This document shows, in pieces, positions 25,720 to 32,389 of a stretch of DNA of 64,000 bases. Below the pieces are notes generated by a model, which was given only the letters and a program-made list of their open reading frames with translations, did not search any database and was not told where the DNA came from. The stretch covers positions 53,638 through 117,637 of the forward strand of contig NZ_JSEF01000017.1 of assembly GCF_000805675.1 (NCBI RefSeq). Direction: 5' to 3'. A program made the translations under genes and the position numbers. Every line of letters starts with the position of its first letter. Within the stretch, counting starts at the first letter, position 1. Source of the stretch: Corynebacterium minutissimum (GTDB lineage: Bacteria > Actinomycetota > Actinomycetes > Mycobacteriales > Mycobacteriaceae).

Positions 25720-26454
25720 TTAGAGCAGGTTGAAAGGCAAGGCTGCCGAGTAGTTGTCGCCGATGACGGTGTGCAGGAAGTATGCACCGGAATCGGCCTC
25801 TGGGCGGTCAGTGCACTGCCCCGGTTCGGAGCGCTTGCGGGACCAGTCGGCTTGGAAGAAGCGGGTCTCGCCAGACTTGAAGGTCTGCTTGCCGGTCTCC
25901 ACGGAGGCGTAGCAATCGGTGTCAGACCACACGCGCTCGTTAGAGCCCATCTTGTAGACCTCAAAGCGCAGTTGCTGCTCATCAAGGTCGATGGAGCAAT
26001 CCTTCGTGGTGGGGTTGAAGACTTCCATGTAGAAGGTCGGCATCTTGCCGCCCGGAACGCTGTCCTCATTGGTCTTAGCCATGACCTTGAGGTCCTCCAG
26101 GGAGCACTCCGTTTTCGCGGGGTCGACGGCCAGCTCGGTGGGCTGGGATTCTTCGCTCTTCTCGGCATCCTCTGCGCCTTCTTCCGAAGGCTGCTCCTCC
26201 TCGGATTCGGATGCTGGGGCCGCAGACTCAGTATCCTCGGGCTGCGAGGTGGTCGGCTGCTCGGATGGCTGAACCAAGCTGCTGGATGCCGCTGCCGGCT
26301 GCGACTCCTTATCCTCCGAGGACCCACCGAAAAGCGCAGTGGCCGCCCAGATAAGGATGACCACAAGCACCAGAATCGCCACGAGCGCGGCAATGCGGCG
26401 GCGAACATAAATCTCGCGCGGCAGCGGCTTCGAGGTACGGGTTGGCTCAGTCAC
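25720..26454 (-). CDS. Membrane-anchored protein, Rv3587c-like
   Basis: 244 residues from GTG 26454. A short cytoplasmic head, one membrane helix (ALVAILVLVVILIWAATALF, about residues 23-43), an acidic Ser/Glu/Pro linker of about 65 residues and an extracytoplasmic domain with four cysteines (TECSLEDLK, TKDCSIDLD, TDCYASV, GQCTDRP). The position between radA and the carbonic anhydrase fits M. tuberculosis Rv3587c. Function unknown; probably a wall-spanning sensor or structural protein. The gene converges with radA, 32 nt apart. Confidence 0.82.
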   Translation of the reverse strand: MTEPTRTSKPLPREIYVRRRIAALVAILVLVVILIWAATALFGGSSEDKESQPAAASSSLVQPSEQPTTSQPEDTESAAPASESEEEQPSEEGAEDAEKSEESQPTELAVDPAKTECSLEDLKVMAKTNEDSVPGGKMPTFYMEVFNPTTKDCSIDLDEQQLRFEVYKMGSNERVWSDTDCYASVETGKQTFKSGETRFFQADWSRKRSEPGQCTDRPEADSGAYFLHTVIGDNYSAALPFNLL

Positions 26455-26545
26455 AGCCTTTAGTTTAAGGGGACTGAGTGCTAACCCGGGCCAGCGTTAG
26501 GCCGCGTGTCTTGTTCTTTCCCCACCACGCAGCCTTGTTTTCGCA

Positions 26546-27169
26546 CTACTGCACACCGTGGAGGACGACGGTCTCCACGCTGGAGTCCTCAAGGAGGTAG
26601 CGCAGGCCGACGATACCGAGCGTTCCAGCGTCGAGAAGCTCGCGCGCCGCCGGGACATCTGAGATGATCTGCGAGACCGTCTGCGCGGTGTTCTCACGCT
26701 CAAAGTCAGCGCGATCCTCGCGGCCATCGCGCTTGGCCACCATTGACGCCACCGCGACCTGCTCAATGATGGGGCGCTGCAACCCCGTCGGCAGCTCGCC
26801 ACCGGCCAAGAACTCTGCGGCTGCATCCACCGCACCGCAGGATTGATGGCCCATCACGACGAGCAGGTTAGCGTTGAGGTTCTCCAGGGCATAGTCCAGC
26901 GACGCCATCACCGCACTATCCAGGATGTGCCCAGCCGTACGGATAACGAAGGCATCACCGAAACCAATGTTGAACACATGCTCAATCGGCGCGCGGGAAT
27001 CCGAGCAGGCCAGCACAATAACGCGTGGGTCCTGGCCCTGGGTCAACCCGGCGCGCAGTTTGGCATCCTGGTTGACGGCGATGAGGTTTCCGCTCACGAG
27101 GCGGCGGTTACCTGCTTGGAGGGCTTCCCAGACTTCCTGCGGACGGTGCGGTACATGTACTAGAGGCAT
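26546..27169 (-). CDS. Beta-class carbonic anhydrase
   Basis: 207 residues. Interconverts CO2 and bicarbonate, which carboxylases such as acetyl-CoA and pyruvate carboxylase need. Zinc ligands are the Cys of VLACSDSRAP and the H-x-x-C of VMGHQSCGAVDAA; the Asp/Arg pair in C-S-D-S-R is the catalytic dyad. Divergent from mutY. TAGAGT lies 7 nt before the ATG on the minus strand, suggesting a leaderless message. 17 nt upstream of mutY's promoter region, so the two promoters share about 40 bp. Confidence 0.94.
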   Translation of the reverse strand: MPLVHVPHRPQEVWEALQAGNRRLVSGNLIAVNQDAKLRAGLTQGQDPRVIVLACSDSRAPIEHVFNIGFGDAFVIRTAGHILDSAVMASLDYALENLNANLLVVMGHQSCGAVDAAAEFLAGGELPTGLQRPIIEQVAVASMVAKRDGREDRADFERENTAQTVSQIISDVPAARELLDAGTLGIVGLRYLLEDSSVETVVLHGVQ

Positions 27170-27210
27170 GATTCACACTCTAGTCCCACCACCCCTACAC
27201 TGAGGTGCTT

Positions 27211-28071
27211 ATGGATACCCAAGCTGTCATCGAGTGGTTCGACGCTAACGAGCGCCCCCTGCCCTGGCGTGCGCCGCGGACCTCGGCGTGGGGAGTACTG
27301 CTCAGCGAGGTCATGAGCCAGCAGACTCCCGTCGCGCGCGTGGCCCCGCAATGGGAAGAGTGGATGCAGCGTTGGCCCACGCCCCAGGATCTCGCGGCGG
27401 CCTCAAAAGCCGATGTGCTGCGTGCCTGGGGCAAGCTCGGCTATCCGCGGCGTGCGTTGCGGTTGTGGGAATGCGCGAAGGAGATTGGGGAAGGTGAGGT
27501 TCCAGGGGACGTCGATAAGCTCTTGGCCCTGCCCGGTATCGGTGAGTACACCGCGCGGGCGGTCGCGGCGTTTCATTTTGGGCACAACGTGCCGGTGGTA
27601 GACACCAATGTCCGCCGCGTCTACGCCCGTGCTGAGGAAGGCCGATTCCTGGCGCCGACACCCTCGAAGCGCGAGTTAGCGCAGGTTGAGGCACTTCTTC
27701 CGGAGGTGAATGGGCCGCGTTTCTCAGCGGCGCTCATGGAGCTGGGAGCGCTCGTGTGCACGGCGAAAAATCCGGACTGCGCAGCCTGCCCCATTAAGAG
27801 CTCGTGCGCGTGGCAACTCGCCGGATGCCCCGAGCCGAGTGAGGAAGAAGCCGCGCGGGCAAAGAAGCGCGTGCAAAAGTTCACCGGCACAGACCGCCAG
27901 GTGCGGGGGCTGCTTCTCGACGTCCTCCGCGCCTCACCCCACCCCGTTCCCAAGTCCGAGCTGGATTCTGTGTGGGAAGACGCTCCGCAGCGCGCTCGCG
28001 CACTCGCTTCACTGCTTGACGATGGGCTTATGGAGCAGAACGAGGAGGGGTTGTTCCATCTTCCTCAGTAG
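27211..28071 (+). CDS. mutY: A/G-specific adenine DNA glycosylase
   Basis: 286 residues from ATG 27211 (an in-frame GTG lies 6 nt earlier). Removes adenine mispaired with 8-oxoguanine. Catalytic Glu in SEVMSQQTPVARV, helix-hairpin-helix LLALPGIGEYTARAVAAF followed by the catalytic Asp in VVDTNVRRV, and the Fe-S cluster C-x6-C-x2-C-x5-C in CTAKNPDCAACPIKSSC. Shorter than the E. coli enzyme because the C-terminal 8-oxoG-recognition (Nudix-like) domain is reduced. The last 44 bp overlap the end of the convergent ThrE-like gene. Confidence 0.94.
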   Translation: MDTQAVIEWFDANERPLPWRAPRTSAWGVLLSEVMSQQTPVARVAPQWEEWMQRWPTPQDLAAASKADVLRAWGKLGYPRRALRLWECAKEIGEGEVPGDVDKLLALPGIGEYTARAVAAFHFGHNVPVVDTNVRRVYARAEEGRFLAPTPSKRELAQVEALLPEVNGPRFSAALMELGALVCTAKNPDCAACPIKSSCAWQLAGCPEPSEEEAARAKKRVQKFTGTDRQVRGLLLDVLRASPHPVPKSELDSVWEDAPQRARALASLLDDGLMEQNEEGLFHLPQ

Positions 28072-29353
28072 GGCGATGGGAGAAGTCGATAAGCCGGCCC
28101 ATGGTCCAGTTACGGTCAGTAAGCATGCGGGCCAGCACAAGGCCGCAGCCAATCGCCACGACGGCCATTGAGGCGATGGCGAGGTTGTTCAAGGCTTGGT
28201 CCATGTTGCCCACGTTGAGGTGGTAGACAGTGCGGAACATGGCGGTGCCCGGGATCATGATGACAGACGCCGGCACTGTCGTAGTGATACGCGGCAGGTG
28301 TGCGCGCTTGGACGCCACCGCACCCAACAGGCCCACGATGAGGCCGCCAATGAAAGCGCCCACGTAGTTGGTCGCCCCCCAGCTGATGAGGAACAGGCGC
28401 ACGATGTTGGCCACCGTCCCCACCGACGCCGCCACCAGTACCATCCGCCGAGAGGAGTTGAACAAGAAGGCAAAGCCAGAAATGCCGAGGAAACTTGCCA
28501 CGGCTGCTGCGATATACCATTGGGCATCGGGGCTCGGGATGCCTGGTTCAGGTGTCAGTTCCGTGGTCCAGCTCACCAGCGCCACGGTAAAAGTGGCCGC
28601 GGTAATGATGGTCAGCGCATACGCCAAGCGGGTCAGGCCCGCGCCGAAGTCGAAGCGTGCGAGGTCAATAAGCGCCGAGAACAGCGGGAATCCTGGGATG
28701 AGGAACAGCACCGCCGCAACATAACCGGAGGAAAAATCGGCGGGGTTAGCGATGCCTGTAGCGGCGACCGCCTTGGTGGTGATGAAATACACCAGGCTCG
28801 CTACTGTTCCGCCCGCCACGATGCAGCCGAGCTGGTGCACATGTTTGTGATGCAGTGAGGCGCGGGTCAACTGACCGCAGAAGGCCGCCAGCGCAACGAG
28901 GACGACCGCATAGACGGTGAAGTAATTAAGCACGGCAAAGGATGCACAGGCAACGGCTGCCGCGCAGGCCAAGAGCCAGCGATTCCACCGTTTAATCACC
29001 GTGGACTCGATGGCATCGAGCATGGCGCTGAGATCCTCAGCGGTAATTCCTGAAAACAGGCGGTTGTGGGTGAGGTCCTCGAGAGCCTCGATGCGAGAGG
29101 CATCGACGGCCGGTGAATGCTGCTGGGCCACAACGGTCCGAAAATCACGGCCGCGGTGAAAGGTACACGTGATTTGGGTGACGCCAACGTCAGCATCAAG
29201 CCGGTCGAAGCCCAGCGCGCGAGCAGCACGTTTCATGCCGCGCAGCACCCGATAGCCCGACGTGCCCGCACCCATCAGCATCATGCCGAGGCGCAGCACC
29301 ACATCAGCCTCGTACCCCATCCGGACGTAATCGGCACTGGGGCGAGAACTCAT
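28028..29353 (-). CDS. ThrE-family exporter paralogue (DUF1212)
   Basis: 441 residues from ATG 29353, whose A is also the last base of the preceding stop (TAATG). N-terminal soluble ThrE domain (LRLGMMLMGAGTSGYRVLRG, then the H-R-G-R-D-F region) and about ten hydrophobic segments (SGYVAAVLFLIPGFPLFSAL, TTVPASVIMIPGTAMFRTVY). It lacks the DAAKAAPPPSPLAP leader of the ThrE at 3804 and is clearly a different subfamily. Likely exports amino acids or related small acids; substrate unknown. Convergent overlap of 44 bp with mutY. Confidence 0.85.
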   Translation of the reverse strand: MSSRPSADYVRMGYEADVVLRLGMMLMGAGTSGYRVLRGMKRAARALGFDRLDADVGVTQITCTFHRGRDFRTVVAQQHSPAVDASRIEALEDLTHNRLFSGITAEDLSAMLDAIESTVIKRWNRWLLACAAAVACASFAVLNYFTVYAVVLVALAAFCGQLTRASLHHKHVHQLGCIVAGGTVASLVYFITTKAVAATGIANPADFSSGYVAAVLFLIPGFPLFSALIDLARFDFGAGLTRLAYALTIITAATFTVALVSWTTELTPEPGIPSPDAQWYIAAAVASFLGISGFAFLFNSSRRMVLVAASVGTVANIVRLFLISWGATNYVGAFIGGLIVGLLGAVASKRAHLPRITTTVPASVIMIPGTAMFRTVYHLNVGNMDQALNNLAIASMAVVAIGCGLVLARMLTDRNWTMGRLIDFSHRPTEEDGTTPPRSAP

Positions 29354-29523
29354 TAACGCCAGCGCCCCCGGAAATTCAGGCCACCGGGTAGGTTGACCCA
29401 CATGCCACCGCGGGAATTAAAGGTCACGGGTCCGACCTTCGTCGACATCGACGCACCGGAGCCAGAGACGTTGATCCAGCTGTTTTTACCGGTCTTCTTC
29501 CGCTTGCGATAGTAAATTCCCAT
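29353..29523 (-). CDS. Small DUF4236-type protein
   Basis: 56 residues from ATG 29523: MGIYYRKRKKTGKNSWINVS followed by a G-S-G-x-S-x-S-x-K-x-G-P-V-T-x-N pattern and a closing Gly/Arg-rich LNFRGRWR. The F/Y-R-K-R-K-x-x-G start and S-x-S-x-x-G core match DUF4236, small basic proteins of unknown role often encoded near other accessory genes. The frame is open upstream but that part lies across the divergent lipase promoter. Translationally coupled to the ThrE-like gene (TAATG). Confidence 0.75.
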   Translation of the reverse strand: MGIYYRKRKKTGKNSWINVSGSGASMSTKVGPVTFNSRGGMWVNLPGGLNFRGRWR

Positions 29524-29578
29524 GCCAGCAAGCTTAGCGCGGATGCGCAACTGAGCTAGGAAGACTAAGCTCAACATC

Positions 29579-30778
29579 GTGAGAATTAAAGCCCTGATTA
29601 CTGCTCTTGCGACCGCTGCGGCCGTCGCCGTGGCCACACCAGCAGCACAGGCAGTTCCCCCGGGCACCGTGCACTCCGCCGCCCCAACCGAACAGCCCAA
29701 CGCGAGGATCACGGCCATTTCCTACGCCTCCACGCTCATGGATGGCACTCCCACCACAGTCACGGGTATGGTCTACGAACCCAAAGCACCGTGGCAGGGC
29801 CCCGGCGAGCGCCCCACCATCGTCTACGCTCCAGGAACTCGCGGGGCGGGCGACCAGTGCGCGCCGTCACGTGCTTACACAGCACCTAGTGCCGGAGGCA
29901 GGGACCAGAACTTCGATGCTGCCGCAGGACTCTACGACTTTGCCCTATCGCAGGGCGTACGTGTTGTGGTCACGGACTACATCGGGCTCGGCACCCCCGG
30001 CCACCACTCCTACGTGAACAACATCGAAGAAGCCCACGCGGTTCTTGATGCCGCCCGCGCCGGCCTCAAGCTCGCCGGTGCACCCGCCACTGCCCCCGTC
30101 GGCTTCGCCGGTTATTCCCAAGGCGGTGGCGCAGCTGCCGCCGCTGGCGAGTACGCGGCCACCTATGCGCCTGAGCTCAACGTCAAGGGCACCTTTGCCG
30201 GGGCGCCACCAGCAGACCTTTTCGAAGTCATGCGTGCCGTCGATGGTTCTTCCCTTGTCCACGTCTTGGGCTATGCCATTAACGGTTTTGCCGAGCGCAG
30301 CCCCGAATTCTCACACGAAATCATCGAAGAGCTGAACCCCCGCGGGCGCACGTTCCTCACTGATGCCGCGACCTTCTGTGTCCGTGACTCTATGTCTGCC
30401 TGGGGAAATGTCCGCACCAGCGAGCTCACGAACAACGGTGAATCCTTTGAAGAATTGCTGCGCCGCAAGCCAGCGGCCTCCCGCATGTTGAGGGAACAGC
30501 GCCTAGGCCAGCATGCTCTCAATGCGCCAATGCTGGTCATGAATTCCCCCACCGATGACATCATTCCTTATCAGCAGGCACGCACCATGGCCCGCGATTT
30601 TTGCGCGGCTGGCGGCACCGTCCAATTTGAGGATGCCCGCGCCGTCAATGTGCGCCCCGGCTCCGGCGCCAACCATGCCGCGCCAATGGCCCGTTCGCTT
30701 CTGCGCGGTACGAGATACCTCATCGATCGCTTCAAGGACGTGCCCGCCCCATCGAACTGCCAGCCTGCTGAATCCTAG
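29579..30778 (+). CDS. Secreted lipase (LIP family)
   Basis: 399 residues from GTG 29579. Sec signal of about 25 residues (MRIKALITALATAAAVAVAT, cut after AAQA). Alpha/beta-hydrolase of the secretory lipase (PF03583) type: nucleophile elbow GFAGYSQGGGAAAAA, acid in MNSPTDDIIPYQQA and His in SGANHAAPMA. Four or more cysteines (GDQCAPSRAY, ATFCVRD, ARDFCAAGG, SNCQPAES) suit an exported, disulfide-stabilised enzyme. Corynebacteria living on skin use such lipases to take fatty acids from host lipids, since many cannot make them; that role is inferred. Confidence 0.9.
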   Translation: MRIKALITALATAAAVAVATPAAQAVPPGTVHSAAPTEQPNARITAISYASTLMDGTPTTVTGMVYEPKAPWQGPGERPTIVYAPGTRGAGDQCAPSRAYTAPSAGGRDQNFDAAAGLYDFALSQGVRVVVTDYIGLGTPGHHSYVNNIEEAHAVLDAARAGLKLAGAPATAPVGFAGYSQGGGAAAAAGEYAATYAPELNVKGTFAGAPPADLFEVMRAVDGSSLVHVLGYAINGFAERSPEFSHEIIEELNPRGRTFLTDAATFCVRDSMSAWGNVRTSELTNNGESFEELLRRKPAASRMLREQRLGQHALNAPMLVMNSPTDDIIPYQQARTMARDFCAAGGTVQFEDARAVNVRPGSGANHAAPMARSLLRGTRYLIDRFKDVPAPSNCQPAES

Positions 30779-30854
30779 ACTCGCCCCCAGAACTCACACA
30801 AAGAACCTGACTTGGGGTCGCCGACTGCGCCCGCCGTCATCCTTTTTCATTTGA

Positions 30855-30883
30855 TTGCCAATAGGCGTCAGTTGCGATAGGCT
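30855..30883 (+). promoter_or_regulatory. Promoter of the CDF exporter
   Basis: TTGCCA at 30855-30860 and TAGGCT at 30878-30883 with a 17-nt spacer. The -10 ends 6 nt before ATG 30890, and there is no ribosome site, so the transcript should be leaderless. No clear metal-regulator palindrome is visible. Confidence 0.65.
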
Positions 30884-30889
30884 GAGCGC

Positions 30890-31780
30890 ATGGCACACGA
30901 GCACCACGATCACGATCACTCCAGCACGCCGCTGCGCGCGCTCCTCATTGCGCTCAGCATTACCGGCACCGTCTTCTTCGCGGAGCTAATCGGCGGCTGG
31001 TTGGCGGGTTCAATGGCGTTGATGGCGGATGCTATGCACATGCTTTCCGACGCCGCTGGGTTAATCCTTGCGGTGCTAGCGGTGTTGGTGGGGCGTCGCC
31101 AAGCATCAGCCCAGGCCACCTACGGCTACCGGCGGGTGGAGGTGCTTGCGGCACTGGTGAACGCGGTAACGGTGCTGGTGATCTCGGTGTGGATTGTCGT
31201 CGAGGCGGTTCGACGACTGCAGAGCCCGGCCGAAGTACAGGGAAAAACGATGCTGATCATCGCGGTGATCGGCCTGGTGGCGAATGTGCTATCGGCGTGG
31301 GTGCTGAACCGCCACCGCGAATCCTCGATCAACGTGGAGGGCGCGTTCTTGCACGTGCTGGTCGATATGCTCGGCTCGGTGGCAGTGATCGTGGCGGGCA
31401 TCGTGGTGCTGGCCACCGGGTTCGTGGCTGCGGACGTGATCGCCTCGCTGGTCATTGCGGCGATGGTGCTGCCGCGCGCATGGCAACTCATGCGGCTGTC
31501 GGCGAGCGTGCTGCTCGAGCAGGTCCCGGCGGGCTTCGACGCCAGCGTGATCGAGCCCGCGCTGCGGCAGGTCGAGGGCGTTGCCGATATCCATGACCTG
31601 CACCTGTGGAGCCTGGATGGTGTAAACGTGCTCACGACCGTGCACATCGTACGCGACGGCACCGTCGATACCGGCCCACTGTTGGATGCCGCCCAGCACG
31701 CCCTGCGCGAACACGGCATCGAGCACTCAACCATCCAGATTGAGCACCCGGAGCACGAATCGCACGAGACGGTGTGCTGA
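30890..31780 (+). CDS. Cation diffusion facilitator metal exporter (ZitB/CzcD-like)
   Basis: 296 residues with six membrane helices. The His-rich start MAHEHHDHDHSS, the H-x3-D metal site in helix 2 (ALMADAMHMLSDAAGLILAV) and the H-x3-D site in helix 5 (EGAFLHVLVDMLGSVAVI) mark a zinc-type CDF protein that exchanges Zn2+ (perhaps Co2+ or Cd2+) for protons. The C-terminal cytoplasmic domain IHDLHLWSLDGVNVLTTVHI ends in a second His-rich tail HPEHESHE. It complements the ZnuABC importer elsewhere in the window. Its stop codon TGA lies inside the left copy of a 15-bp duplication that borders the composite element. Confidence 0.93.
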   Translation: MAHEHHDHDHSSTPLRALLIALSITGTVFFAELIGGWLAGSMALMADAMHMLSDAAGLILAVLAVLVGRRQASAQATYGYRRVEVLAALVNAVTVLVISVWIVVEAVRRLQSPAEVQGKTMLIIAVIGLVANVLSAWVLNRHRESSINVEGAFLHVLVDMLGSVAVIVAGIVVLATGFVAADVIASLVIAAMVLPRAWQLMRLSASVLLEQVPAGFDASVIEPALRQVEGVADIHDLHLWSLDGVNVLTTVHIVRDGTVDTGPLLDAAQHALREHGIEHSTIQIEHPEHESHETVC

Positions 31781-31791
31781 TTCAGTTCTAG

Positions 31792-32248
31792 CCTGACTTA
31801 GGTCTTGGGTGGGTGAGCAACGTGACTCTTGACACTGCTACCTGGTGGTTTTCGGCGGTGAGGTGGGATTGTTCCGCACTAAATTGACCCAAGGCAGGAG
31901 GGCGTTTTGTAAAAGGCATCTGGCAAAGGGCATCTTTGGGTCTAAAAACGCCATCTGCAATGAGTAAATGGCGTTTTCAGCCGTGAAAACGCCTTATGAC
32001 TGATGCCTTTTGCCAGACGCCTTTTGTAAGATGCTTCCAGCATGTCGATGGAGGGATGCAGACGTTGCGCATTGCGAGGGGAGCGAAGAGGTAATCCGTT
32101 TGGGAAAAGACGCGCAGTGCTCTACGGAAACGGTCATTATGGCCTGACTTAGGCCTTGGGCGGGTGAGCAACGTGACTCTTGACACTGCTACCTGGTAGT
32201 TTCGGCGGTGAGGTGGGATTGTTCCGCACTAAATTGGCCTAAGTCCGG
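31792..32248. mobile_element. Non-coding composite element: two TIR-bounded units around a hairpin-rich core, with flanking 15-bp duplication
   Basis: Unit 1 (31792-31898, 107 bp) and unit 2 (32143-32248, 106 bp) are direct repeats of each other. Each is bounded by 13-bp inverted ends: CCTGACTTAGGTC with GACCCAAGGCAGG (11/13) and CCTGACTTAGGCC with GGCCTAAGTCCGG (12/13). The exact 15-mer CTGATTCAGTTCTAG stands at 31777-31791 and again at 32249-32263, abutting the outer ends. The core between the units folds into nested hairpins. No transposase or credible gene lies inside. This looks like a non-autonomous (MITE-like) composite moved by an enzyme encoded elsewhere; the duplication would be its target-site duplication. 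Confidence 0.75.
31915..32021. repeat. Nested inverted repeats forming the core of the composite element
   Basis: The outer arms GGCATCTGGCAAAGGGCATC (31915-31934) and GATGCCTTTTGCCAGACGCC (32002-32021) pair at 18 of 20 positions. Inside, GGCGTTTTCA-GCCG-TGAAAACGCC at 31970-31993 is a perfect 10-bp hairpin, and AAAACGCCAT (31945-31954) can alternatively pair with ATGGCGTTTT (31968-31977). The two inner structures are mutually exclusive. Confidence 0.8.
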
Positions 32249-32304
32249 CTGATTCAGTTCTAGTGGTGGACTGGGGGCGTGCCGCTCCGTGAAGGTCACG
32301 CACA

Positions 32305-32349
32305 GCAAACCCCGAACCGCACGCGGTGTCACACGCATGCGGTTCGGGG
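32305..32349 (-). terminator. Rho-independent terminator of clpC
   Basis: A 16-bp stem with one mismatch, 32310-32325 with 32334-32349 (outer part CCCCGAACCGC), and an 8-nt loop. On the minus strand it is followed by TTTGCTG. It sits 40 nt past the clpC stop. The stretch 32264-32304 holds nothing else I can name. Confidence 0.8.
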
Positions 32350-32389
32350 CTATTCCTCATGGGCCCAGTGACTGGGCCAGAGTCAGCGC

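Noticed and set aside
29524..29718. Extension of the DUF4236 frame to a 121-residue protein
   Set aside because: It overlaps the start and signal region of the divergent lipase; the family begins at ATG 29523.
31977..32186. Minus-strand frame in the composite element
   Set aside because: It runs through palindromes and a repeat unit; codon use is not gene-like.
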